From Thermoplasmata archaeon (GTDB lineage Archaea; Thermoplasmatota; Thermoplasmata; Thermoplasmatales; Thermoplasmataceae): a DNA stretch of 15,368 nt. Shown one piece after another: positions 6,298 through 13,571 of the stretch. The notes under the pieces are model-generated. The model was not told the origin of the DNA. It worked only from the letters and a program-made list of their open reading frames with translations, and did no database searches. Position numbers and translations under genes: made by a program. Within the stretch, counting starts at the first letter, position 1. The number at the start of each line of letters is the position of its first letter. Location: contig JAJZKS010000013.1 in the NCBI GenBank assembly GCA_021850835.1, positions 1-15,368 of the forward strand, written 5' to 3'.

Positions 6298-7749
6298 ATG
6301 AATGGCGTGGAAGATAACAGGCTGATCATAGTCCGCTATTCTGAAGTAGGATTGAAGGGCAACCGCGCCAGGAGCATGATGATAAGCAAACTCAAGTCCA
6401 ACATAAATGAAGGGCTCAGGCGAATTGGAGAAAGTGCCAGGATAACTACGGAAAGGGGAAGAATATACCTGAGTGGGTACTCGGACCTGGAAAAGGCCTT
6501 TGATGTTCTCAGGAGGACCATGGGGGTCAAGAGTTATTCCCCTGTCGTATCCGTGACTTACGAAGAGCCATCAGAGCTTGCATCCAAAGCTGTTGAACTT
6601 TATTCTCCTATCCTGGGTGGAAAGAAATTTGCAGTGAGGTCCAGGAGAGTCGGCGGCCAGAGCTTTACCACCAGGGACCTGAACATAATGGTAGGCGATG
6701 CCCTATACAGGTATTCAGCGGGTGTAAACCTAAACAACCCGGATGTTGAGGTAAATATCGAAGTGCGGAACAAGCGTGCTTATTTTTACAACGAAGTCTA
6801 CAAGGGGCCAGGCGGGCTGCCACTTGGATCCGAAGCTTCCATGGTTGCCCTGATGTCCGGTGGGATAGACTCTCCTGTTGCTGCGTGGATGATCATGAAA
6901 AGAGGGTCGCCGGTGGACTTTGTTTTCATGTCACTTTCCCATCCCATTGATACTGTGGAATTCCTCAGGGCAGCCAACGTCCTTGTAAGGGACTGGGCTT
7001 TAGGGTATTCGCCTACAATCCATATCATTGATGGCAAGCCGCTCATTGACCTGCTTGTCCTCTCGCACAAGATTAAGATTCCGGGAGTCACATACAAGCG
7101 GATCCTGTATAGCCTGGCCCAGGCAATTTCAAAGGATAGGGGTGCTTATGGAATCATCACGGGGGAATCGCTGGGCCAGGTTTCCTCACAGACCCCGCAG
7201 AACCTCCTTGCCATAAGCCATGGCATTGATATTCCTGTTTACAGGCCATTGATAGGGATGGACAAAGACGAGATTTCTGACATCGCAAGGTCTATCGGAA
7301 CTTTTCCAGTTTCAAACAAGGGAGAATTCTGTGCCCTCTTTTCACAGACCGTTGTCCTGAATGCTTCGCCTGATGACATTGATAAAGACATGCTGAGCTA
7401 TGACCTGCAGGAAAAGCTCCTCCAAAACCGGATTATCCTCAAGGGCGGAGATGTGGAGACATACCTCAAGGGCCTATCCGATGAGGATTATGAGATAACT
7501 GCGCTTCCGGATGATTCCGTGGTTGTTGACCTCAGAAGCAGGCTAAGCTACAATGAATGGCATTATGGCAATGCAATTAACACTGGCCTTGGGGGTGTAA
7601 AGAAAATTATAGAGGAAAACGGCAGGGACAAGATTTATGTTTTCTACTGCCAGAAGGGATTGCAGAGCGCCTACGCAGCAAGCGAGGCGAGGACCCTTGG
7701 GGCAAGGTCATACTACACATCTTCTGATAAAATCAGGAAAATGAAGTAA
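6298..7749 (+). CDS. thiI: tRNA 4-thiouridine synthetase ThiI with C-terminal rhodanese domain
   Basis: This 483-residue protein has an N-terminal ferredoxin-like region and THUMP domain (about residues 1-170, with RYSEVGLKG at 13-21). A PP-loop adenylation domain follows with the ATP motif SGGIDSPVA (187-195) and ITGESLGQVSSQT (287-299). A C-terminal rhodanese-like domain spans about 400-483. Cys345 in GEFCALF and Cys451 in VFYCQKGLQSA correspond to the Cys344/Cys456 pair of E. coli ThiI, where a persulfide forms on the rhodanese Cys and a disulfide closes the cycle. The enzyme activates U8 of tRNA and transfers sulfur; related forms also feed thiazole synthesis. Many archaeal ThiI proteins lack the rhodanese domain, so this full-length layout is notable. 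It follows the chlorite-dismutase-family gene by 12 bp and is probably cotranscribed. Confidence 0.95.
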   Translation: MNGVEDNRLIIVRYSEVGLKGNRARSMMISKLKSNINEGLRRIGESARITTERGRIYLSGYSDLEKAFDVLRRTMGVKSYSPVVSVTYEEPSELASKAVELYSPILGGKKFAVRSRRVGGQSFTTRDLNIMVGDALYRYSAGVNLNNPDVEVNIEVRNKRAYFYNEVYKGPGGLPLGSEASMVALMSGGIDSPVAAWMIMKRGSPVDFVFMSLSHPIDTVEFLRAANVLVRDWALGYSPTIHIIDGKPLIDLLVLSHKIKIPGVTYKRILYSLAQAISKDRGAYGIITGESLGQVSSQTPQNLLAISHGIDIPVYRPLIGMDKDEISDIARSIGTFPVSNKGEFCALFSQTVVLNASPDDIDKDMLSYDLQEKLLQNRIILKGGDVETYLKGLSDEDYEITALPDDSVVVDLRSRLSYNEWHYGNAINTGLGGVKKIIEENGRDKIYVFYCQKGLQSAYAASEARTLGARSYYTSSDKIRKMK

Positions 7750-7766
7750 TGCAGTTGTATGGCAAC

Positions 7767-7778
7767 GATTTTAAAACA
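7767..7778 (+). promoter_or_regulatory. TATA-like box for the DUF393 gene
   Basis: GATTTTAAAACA is centred about 31 bp before ATG 7803 inside the 53-bp gap after thiI. No Shine-Dalgarno precedes the ATG. This suggests a separate, leaderless or very short-leader transcript. Confidence 0.45.
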
Positions 7779-7802
7779 GAGTGAAATGTATTATAGTATC
7801 GT

Positions 7803-8216
7803 ATGCCAGAGTTCCGTCCCCATTATGCTGAGTCCGACTCACTTCCCATAGGAAGCAAAAGGTTTCTTGTCATATACGACGGCGCATGCGAAATATGCAG
7901 GGCATCTGTGGATTTTCTGAGGCGGATAGATTGCCTCAGCCAGTACTCTTACCTAACGCTTCAGGAATATTCCAGGCGGCCCGGCTCTAAGATTCCATTG
8001 GAGATGCTGCAGGAGAGCATACATGTCATCGACAGAAATAATGGCAGGGCACTCCCGGGAATGAAAGGAATTTCTTTGTTGTTGCGCCACTCTCCTCCTG
8101 CCTTTCCCATTTATCTCCTGGTCTTGCTCCTGAGGTTTCTCTCCATCGCAGACCCACTTTACGTATGGATTTCTTCCTCGAGATACTTGCTCTCAAGGCG
8201 CCTTCCCAACCACTGA
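7803..8216 (+). CDS. DCC-family thiol-disulfide oxidoreductase-like protein (DUF393)
   Basis: This 137-residue protein begins its conserved region with FLVIYDGACEICRASVDFLRR (21-41). That carries the family motif D-G-x-C-x-x-C at Asp26, Cys29 and Cys32 in a thioredoxin-like first strand and helix. HVIDRNNGRALPGMKGISLLL (74-94) matches the usual central block of the family (PF04134). The tail from about residue 98 is hydrophobic (PIYLLVLLLRFLSIADPLY), common in this family and possibly membrane-associated. The biochemical role of DUF393 proteins is not settled; a redox role is inferred from the CxxC. The ATG is preceded by a TATA-like box, so it is likely transcribed separately from thiI. Confidence 0.8.
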   Translation: MPEFRPHYAESDSLPIGSKRFLVIYDGACEICRASVDFLRRIDCLSQYSYLTLQEYSRRPGSKIPLEMLQESIHVIDRNNGRALPGMKGISLLLRHSPPAFPIYLLVLLLRFLSIADPLYVWISSSRYLLSRRLPNH

Positions 8217-8224
8217 AGTTTAAG
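8217..8224 (+). promoter_or_regulatory. Possible TATA-like box for the small membrane protein
   Basis: AGTTTAAG directly after the DUF393 stop lies about 26 bp before GTG 8247, the distance expected for a leaderless archaeal message. The core is short and only moderately A/T-rich. Confidence 0.3.
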
Positions 8225-8246
8225 CCTCTATTGACATATTCAGGCC

Positions 8247-8630
8247 GTGAAGATATTCAGAGCAATGTCTGCTATCATGGTGCTTTCTGCCATGTTTCTG
8301 GCAATCGGAGGCCTTCTCCTTAGAATGGAAAACCTTGTGCCTATCCTGCTTACATTCTCAACGATTGGCACTATTATACTCATACTTGCTGTGGCCCATT
8401 TTGTGAATCTTGGGAAAAAATGGTCCATTCATGCGGGCCTGGCTCTGGGAATTATATCGATCATTTTCAACTTCTCCCAGCCAACCCACATCGATGCGAT
8501 CCTGCATCCATTAATGAATGCGCAATTTATGGTGCTGGTTGCCAGTGAGGTGCTTGGTTTCTTCCTGCTTCCTGCAGCATACATCATAATTTACATTTCC
8601 AAATACAGGGCCATATTCAGAAAAGATTAG
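8247..8630 (+). CDS. Unrecognised small integral membrane protein with four predicted helices
   Basis: I do not recognise the family. The 127-residue product is strongly hydrophobic with four likely membrane segments at about residues 7-25, 30-53, 61-77 and 92-117. Short loops separate them, and a basic C-terminus (SKYRAIFRKD) suggests it faces the cytoplasm. There is no cleavable signal peptide and no cysteine. The GTG start was chosen because it precedes the first helix and sits about 26 bp after a TATA-like motif; no Shine-Dalgarno is visible. Its TAG stop overlaps the stop codon of the convergent gene on the other strand. The coding frame is clean and amino-acid use is membrane-like, so it is probably real, but no function can be suggested. 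Confidence 0.65.
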   Translation: MKIFRAMSAIMVLSAMFLAIGGLLLRMENLVPILLTFSTIGTIILILAVAHFVNLGKKWSIHAGLALGIISIIFNFSQPTHIDAILHPLMNAQFMVLVASEVLGFFLLPAAYIIIYISKYRAIFRKD

Positions 8631-9826
8631 GATTTTGGAAAAGAGTCGGTAAAGCCCGAGACACCTAGTATTGCACTCACCGTCTGTGCCCGTTCTCCAA
8701 GAAGTGCTAGCCTAGAGGCAAGATATTCCCTTGTCAATGGCTTGTCTCCATCTGGTGATTCTGGCTCGTTTTCAGCGATCACCTTTGCAACTTCAGATGA
8801 GATTTTTGGCGCCAGGATCTCCAGGATGGTGTAGAAAAGGTCAGTTATCTTCAGGTTTGAAATGATGTCAACGTTCCTCAGGGTGATGCTGACCAGCCTG
8901 AGCTTATGGTCCTTTAGGTACCACAGTGCAGTCCTTATATGGTTCATCAGTTCATTAATTGCTTCACGGTTTAAGTTGCTGTTCAGTGCAGGTTGAGTGG
9001 TGAGGGAAACGGACTGAAGGGAGTCTTTATAATCAACTTCCAGGAACACAGCACCGTCAGAGGTTGACGAATGGAACTTGAATTCTGACCCTGTTTCTTC
9101 ATTTACGAATGTCACAAAGAGCTGATTGTCAGAAATCGATGCCTGCGACATGAAATAATCATCAAGTTTCTCGTAATCCAGTACAGGATCTTTGCTTACC
9201 CACGCCTTTGCAAACCTTACCGGAAGCTTGAGGCCTTTCACTAGAATGTCCCCTTCGAGCCTGTTTTTGAGGAATTCAACCTCGGATGCATTCAGGATGA
9301 ATTCATATTCAACTTCTTTCTGGCAAACTGACCTGTACCTGGCCTCATAACCACCCTCAAGGTATTTCACATTGATTTCAGTTTCCAGGGATTCCATCGG
9401 ATCTCTGGACAGGAAAGTTTCCAGTGACCTCACGCTTTTTGCCCTGTAAGCTTCCATCTCTTCCTCCTTTTTGGCTATGTCTTTAGACAGAAGGTCCGAC
9501 AATGCCTTTTCATAAGTGTCGAGGGTTGACCCAACATAGCTCAAAATGGAGTCGTAATACATCTTGAAATCGTCGAAATTTTCTTCCTTGACGTAGGCAT
9601 CGAGAACTCCCCGCACATCGTCCAGTACCCTTTTCTCCCTTTTGATGTGCAATTCCTTCCTTGACTGAAGGTCCTGCATTTCCACTTTGCAGTCAGACAC
9701 CCTGTCGGCATTGAGCACAGACTCTTCAAGTTCAGTGAAGACCTGTTTCAGTAACCTTGATACATCTGGATTTGAATTTTCGGGCATAACAGTAGGACTC
9801 CCTAACCCATCCATATTAAAAATCAT
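8627..9826 (-). CDS. Unrecognised 399-residue soluble protein with helical / coiled-coil N-terminal half
   Basis: No known family was recognised. The first 140 residues are highly charged and look helical, with heptad-like stretches (about 22-80 and 102-140), consistent with coiled coil. Residues about 145-265 alternate in a way that suggests a beta-rich domain (EVEYEFILNASEVEF, NQLFVTFVNEETGSEFKFH). The last 130 residues again look helical, ending in ASRLALLGERAQTVSAILG. There is no signal peptide or membrane segment, so a cytoplasmic structural or scaffold role is possible but unproven. The ATG is placed about 23 bp from a palindromic TATA-like box shared with the divergent membrane-protein/transporter operon; Met5 at 9814 is an alternative start. 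Its stop overlaps the end of the convergent small membrane-protein gene. Confidence 0.7.
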   Translation of the reverse strand: MIFNMDGLGSPTVMPENSNPDVSRLLKQVFTELEESVLNADRVSDCKVEMQDLQSRKELHIKREKRVLDDVRGVLDAYVKEENFDDFKMYYDSILSYVGSTLDTYEKALSDLLSKDIAKKEEEMEAYRAKSVRSLETFLSRDPMESLETEINVKYLEGGYEARYRSVCQKEVEYEFILNASEVEFLKNRLEGDILVKGLKLPVRFAKAWVSKDPVLDYEKLDDYFMSQASISDNQLFVTFVNEETGSEFKFHSSTSDGAVFLEVDYKDSLQSVSLTTQPALNSNLNREAINELMNHIRTALWYLKDHKLRLVSITLRNVDIISNLKITDLFYTILEILAPKISSEVAKVIAENEPESPDGDKPLTREYLASRLALLGERAQTVSAILGVSGFTDSFPKS

Positions 9827-9844
9827 TTCGTGGTTTTTGCGCTA

Positions 9845-9854
9845 AATATATATT
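9845..9854. promoter_or_regulatory. Self-complementary TATA-like box between divergent genes
   Basis: AATATATATT is its own reverse complement and lies in the 56-bp gap between starts at 9826 (-) and 9883 (+). Its centre is about 23 bp from the first and 33 bp from the second. That suggests one shared TBP site serving both directions, with a leaderless message to the left and a leader of some 8-10 nt to the right. No other TATA-like core is present in the gap. Confidence 0.55.
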
Positions 9855-9882
9855 GGGATCAATTCTCTAACAACTGAGAAAC

Positions 9883-10374
9883 GTGGAAGAAAGCAATAAG
9901 GGAGGAAACGAGAATTACAAATTGCTTCTGGAAAAGCTAAAGCTTGACCTGAAAGCTACCATGTCCCTCGCAAAAGGCAGTGAAACATACCTTGAGACCC
10001 TGAAAAGCGAGATTATGGGAAACCCAGATCCAGAAATAAGGAGTTTTGTAGATCTGCTATCCTCTGGCATGAAGCGAAAGCCCAGAAAGCTTTTCATAGT
10101 GGCAGCGGGGCAAATGGCTTTTTCAGCTATTCTACTGTTCATGGGACTCGTCCTCATTTTTCCGACATTTTTCTTTTATGCAAATCCTGAGGTGATGCTG
10201 AACTACTTTGGGTCCTACATAGTCTCGGTACAGCCAGATTCTATTGAGGCAACAGTGATTCTTGCAGTCGATTTTATCATATCTGTTATAATGCTGCTCT
10301 CCGCTTTCCAGATTATCCGCTACGCTTTTGACAACATGAAGGAAGCAGGCCTTACAGTGACGGATGCAAATTGA
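9883..10374 (+). CDS. Unrecognised two-helix membrane protein coupled to the APC transporter gene
   Basis: The family is not recognised. The 163-residue product has a charged, helical N-terminal part (about 1-65, with NYKLLLEKLKLDLK) ending in a basic patch MKRKPRK (63-69). Two hydrophobic segments (about 70-99 and 121-147) and a short tail follow. The basic patch before the first helix suggests that the N-terminal domain lies in the cytoplasm. It starts with GTG. Its TGA stop overlaps the TTG start of the permease gene by 4 bp (TTGA), so translation is coupled and the two products probably work together, for example as transporter and accessory subunit. That partnership is inferred from position only. 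Confidence 0.7.
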   Translation: MEESNKGGNENYKLLLEKLKLDLKATMSLAKGSETYLETLKSEIMGNPDPEIRSFVDLLSSGMKRKPRKLFIVAAGQMAFSAILLFMGLVLIFPTFFFYANPEVMLNYFGSYIVSVQPDSIEATVILAVDFIISVIMLLSAFQIIRYAFDNMKEAGLTVTDAN

Positions 10375-12218
10375 AAATCAGCCAGCGAACTACCAACTCA
10401 ATTGTAAAGGCGTTCAAGCTGCTCACTGCAATAGTGGGATTCCTGTTCATTTTCATTTCAGTGACCATGATATATGCTGTTTTTGCGCATTATGGAAGCC
10501 CGTCCACAGCCAGGTTTTCAGGCAATACTGAGATCATAGCTGCCATTGCGGCAATAGTAACTGGAATTACCCTGGTGTCCATCGCTCCCGAATCTTTCAG
10601 GGTCAAGTTCAGAAGGCCGCCATTCAAGCCTCAGATGAAACCCACTTATGGATTTTTAACTCTGCTGGCCATAGGCATAGGGGCAACGATCGGATCACCG
10701 CTGTTCATTATCCTGCCCGTAAACATAGTGCAATATGCCTTTGTTTCCATCGTTTCACTGGTCATCGCGGGTTCCCTCTCATACCTCATTTCAAGGATTT
10801 ATTCCGGCATGTACAGGTATTCCGTGGACAACAATGTCGAAGTGGTTGGGGGACCAGGATTCGTCAAGATGGTAACTCGGGAGAAATCTTTGAGGTATTT
10901 CATTTCGAGGTTTTCCATGTGGATAGCAAATACAGCCCTCGCTGCTTTTTCAGCCATCTTCCTTTTTACCTTTACCTTTTCAACCATGCCTGCAATTCTG
11001 AACAGCCTTGGGCTGCCTGATGTGTGGACCTATGCCACTGTATCCCTGCTTATGGGATTCTTTGGCATCTGGTTCGTGATCAATGCCTTCTACGAAAGAA
11101 AGTACCTGAAAACCATAGGATACGCCCAGATAATCATGATTGCTGCCATAGTCATCCTGATTATTTACCAGGGCGTGTCGCTGGGTATAGTTGGGCAATG
11201 GAATTTTACAGGCTTTTTCTCTCCCGGCAGTGAGAACATACCGCTTGATATCCTCGAAAATACCGGATTTCTCTTCATTCTGTTTTTCGGGTTCCAGGAG
11301 ATTCAGGCAATGGTCAGGGAATCCATGGATTATTCCAGCATTCCAGTGGTCTCAAAATTGCTTGGCCTCAAGCCGATGCCCAAGGGGAAATACCTGGCAA
11401 TATCAATGCAGGCCACAGTGCTGATTTCCCTTGCAATAATGATATTTAACGCGCTTACCATTTACTCAGTGCATCCAAACCTTAATGCATTGAATTCTTC
11501 GACCATACCTGCCCTGTATGTTGTTTCAACTTTCCTTGGGCCGAGGTTCCAGATCGTAACTATCACGGCATTTCTGCTGTCCACGATAACAACCTTTGTT
11601 CCTGCATTCATTGCAGCATCCAGGCACCTCAGGTCCCTGGCTGAAGAGGGTTTTTTCCCAAGGGCAGTGAAGAATTCTTCATGGGTCTTCACCGTAGTCC
11701 TGATTATGTTCTTTTCATTGACTCAACCAAGTTTCCTGGTGAATATAACGGATTTCATGGTTCTCATTGCACTTGGCATGATTGCACTTTCACCAATATG
11801 GCTGAGAAAAATTACGGGAAGGATTTCTAAAAGGACAGCAGCCACCTCACTGGTAGTGGCTTCCATTTGCTTTCTGGTTGACCTGCTTCTTTTCCCGCAA
11901 AACCCCAATGTTGTGCTCCTTGGGGTAGTGGCAATAGTCCTCAGTTTCATGATGTATGATATTATTTCAACGGGGACCATTGGTCTCCAGATATTTGTTA
12001 TATTCTTTGACCTGGCAGGGTTCCTGATGGTCAGTGCTTTCCCCACGGAATTGACGCTCGCAGTTCCTTATTTCCTGCATTCCATATTGGGAAGGACAAT
12101 AATCCCCGATTATGACCTGAGGTTTCTGCTGCTTATTGGGGCGTTTACGGTCTTGATAAATGTCATAATGGACATATTTGTTATCGAGAGAACCAATTAC
12201 ACCCGCAGGAGTGCGTGA
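10371..12218 (+). CDS. APC-superfamily permease, probable amino-acid transporter
   Basis: This 615-residue polytopic protein has about 13-14 hydrophobic segments. The APC hallmarks are GIGATIGSP (102-110), the unwound first core helix that binds substrate; FILFFGFQEIQAMVRE (302-317), equivalent to the helix 6 GFE/D..EE region; and SRHLRSLAEEGFFP (417-430), matching the SR-x-L-x-x-x-A-x-x-G-x-x-P element of amino-acid permeases. Two extra hydrophobic segments (about 14-37 and 53-72) precede the core, and further helices follow it, making the protein longer than the usual 12-helix members. The gene starts at TTG inside the stop region of the upstream two-helix protein gene. The substrate cannot be read; amino acids are likely by family. 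It ends flush against the end of the convergent LOG-like gene. Confidence 0.82.
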   Translation: MKISQRTTNSIVKAFKLLTAIVGFLFIFISVTMIYAVFAHYGSPSTARFSGNTEIIAAIAAIVTGITLVSIAPESFRVKFRRPPFKPQMKPTYGFLTLLAIGIGATIGSPLFIILPVNIVQYAFVSIVSLVIAGSLSYLISRIYSGMYRYSVDNNVEVVGGPGFVKMVTREKSLRYFISRFSMWIANTALAAFSAIFLFTFTFSTMPAILNSLGLPDVWTYATVSLLMGFFGIWFVINAFYERKYLKTIGYAQIIMIAAIVILIIYQGVSLGIVGQWNFTGFFSPGSENIPLDILENTGFLFILFFGFQEIQAMVRESMDYSSIPVVSKLLGLKPMPKGKYLAISMQATVLISLAIMIFNALTIYSVHPNLNALNSSTIPALYVVSTFLGPRFQIVTITAFLLSTITTFVPAFIAASRHLRSLAEEGFFPRAVKNSSWVFTVVLIMFFSLTQPSFLVNITDFMVLIALGMIALSPIWLRKITGRISKRTAATSLVVASICFLVDLLLFPQNPNVVLLGVVAIVLSFMMYDIISTGTIGLQIFVIFFDLAGFLMVSAFPTELTLAVPYFLHSILGRTIIPDYDLRFLLLIGAFTVLINVIMDIFVIERTNYTRRSA

Positions 12219-12731
12219 TCAGGTCCCGGGCAGCCGCCAACCAGAGGAAATTTTTTCACGCATTTTCGAGGCTTCCCTCATGGCTATTTCAACCGCCTCA
12301 AGGGGTGTCTCTGCCCTGAAAACAAGCCCATCCTCCTTCTTTCTTCTTTCAAGGGGAAGTTCGCCGAGCACGATGACAGACTTGCCCTCGGAAAGCGCGA
12401 ATGTCGCCTCTGAAAGTGTTCCTGTGGATCCGTCAACGGAAATGAGCGACTCTGATGCCCTCACAATAAGCACGTTTCTTGCAAATCCCAGGCCTGTTGG
12501 CATCTTCACTGTAAGATGCCCGTTTCCTGTTGACATATCCATGGCCGGAAGGATGCCCACAATAATGCCGTTGGCTTCCCTTACTCCCTGGGCAACCCAT
12601 TCCATTACACCGGTTGTGCCCCCGCAGAATACTGTTGCCTTCCTTTCCGCCAGAAGCCTGCCCAGTTCTACCGACATGCTGCGATATTTCTCGTCGGCGC
12701 TTCCGCCGCCTATTACGCCTATATTGTACAT
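12219..12731 (-). CDS. TIGR00725 / LOG-like Rossmann-fold (SLOG superfamily) protein
   Basis: This 170-residue protein has a nucleotide-binding Rossmann layout. NIGVIGGGSADE (3-14) forms the first strand and loop, and FCGGTTGVMEWVAQG (35-49) matches the GG-x-x-G-x-M element of LOG/SLOG proteins. DGSTGTLSE (100-108) takes the place of the PGG-x-GT-x-x-E catalytic motif, with Gly-Ser for Pro-Gly-Gly but Thr and Glu kept. LOG enzymes release nitrogenous bases from nucleoside 5'-monophosphates; the TIGR00725 subgroup is not characterised, so activity is uncertain. GEXXXERRKKE-like basic residues near 123-133 are unusual but not diagnostic. The ATG start follows the DUF1028 stop by 18 bp on the same strand, suggesting cotranscription. 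It ends with no gap against the permease gene. Confidence 0.8.
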   Translation of the reverse strand: MYNIGVIGGGSADEKYRSMSVELGRLLAERKATVFCGGTTGVMEWVAQGVREANGIIVGILPAMDMSTGNGHLTVKMPTGLGFARNVLIVRASESLISVDGSTGTLSEATFALSEGKSVIVLGELPLERRKKEDGLVFRAETPLEAVEIAMREASKMREKISSGWRLPGT

Positions 12732-12749
12732 TTCAACTGTTCCATGAAG

Positions 12750-13538
12750 TCAAAGTCCTGATGTTATAACCTTGATGGTGTGCCTGCCGATCTTCCCATC
12801 CTTAATGTTGAATTCGACATTCCTGAATTCTGCCAGTTTTTCCAGGCTTTCAAATCCATTTTCCCTGAGGGCCCTCTCTATGATTTCTTTGTTGTCGCCA
12901 ATGCTTACATACTCCTTCTCAAAGAAAGTAGCCATCCAGACCTCCATGATCCTCTTTAATTCAGGCAATGGTTCCTTTGCGTCTTCGACCCTGATATCCA
13001 TGAATATATCTGACCCTTCCTCGAAATGGTCCTCATCTGATACTACCAGTATGCTGGCGCTTTGCCTGCCTCTCCGGTCTCCGCCCTGGCGCTCAGCTGC
13101 AAAAAGTGCGGATAGGATCCTCTCCTCCAGCTTTCCTTCCTTGGACATCTCCTCAGACATGGCCTCGAGGACCGATGGCCCTGCCAGAATGTTTCCCTGT
13201 ACAGAATAATTCTGTCCGACTATATGCCCTGCATAATCCATGCAATCAGAACCGGTGAAGGCAAATGGCGTTCCGCTCGAGTCAACCGCTGCAACCTGCC
13301 TCTTGGGTGCCATTGCATCCTTTGAAGTGAGCATCTGGATAGTCTCCTTTGAACTGTGGGATTTCAAGAAGCTGAGCCCTTCAGGGCCATATGAATAATT
13401 TGCATATGACTGGGTTGCAATGCATCCTACGCCAGCCTTTGCCCACGGAACAACAGAACCCACTGAGAGGAACCGGCTGGCAACGCCTACTCCCCATTTC
13501 TTTTCATTTGGATCGAAAGCTACTACTGAAAATGTCAC
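12750..13538 (-). CDS. DUF1028 family protein, putative Ntn-hydrolase-like
   Basis: This 262-residue protein matches DUF1028 throughout its first 170 residues. TFSVVAFDP at the N-terminus, GVGVASRFLSVGSVVPWAKAG (16-36), ATQSYANYSYGPEG (41-54), QGNILAGPSVLEAM (114-127) and GGDRRGRQSASILV (152-165) are the family blocks. The family has an Ntn-hydrolase-like fold. Thr2, exposed after Met removal, could act as the N-terminal nucleophile as in proteasome-type enzymes, but the substrate is unknown. The roughly 95-residue C-terminal extension is charged and helical. The start is GTG, supported by the family N-terminus directly after it. A possible TATA-like motif lies about 28 bp upstream, overlapping the stop of the surface-protein gene, so it may have its own promoter. 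The LOG-like gene follows 18 bp downstream. Confidence 0.88.
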   Translation of the reverse strand: MTFSVVAFDPNEKKWGVGVASRFLSVGSVVPWAKAGVGCIATQSYANYSYGPEGLSFLKSHSSKETIQMLTSKDAMAPKRQVAAVDSSGTPFAFTGSDCMDYAGHIVGQNYSVQGNILAGPSVLEAMSEEMSKEGKLEERILSALFAAERQGGDRRGRQSASILVVSDEDHFEEGSDIFMDIRVEDAKEPLPELKRIMEVWMATFFEKEYVSIGDNKEIIERALRENGFESLEKLAEFRNVEFNIKDGKIGRHTIKVITSGL

Positions 13539-13561
13539 GATAAAAAAGGGAATGGTGGGTG

Positions 13562-13571
13562 ATTAATTTTT
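13562..13571 (-). promoter_or_regulatory. Possible TATA-like box for the DUF1028 gene
   Basis: On the - strand AAAAATTAAT covers the TAA stop of the surface-protein gene and lies about 28 bp before GTG 13538. The 24-bp gap has no Shine-Dalgarno. An internal promoter giving a leaderless message is plausible; read-through from the MFS operon is the alternative. Confidence 0.3.

Noticed and set aside
12178..12747. A 189-codon open frame on the + strand over the LOG-like gene
   Set aside because: Its product is a Ser/Pro-rich shadow of the - strand gene, which carries clear Rossmann motifs.
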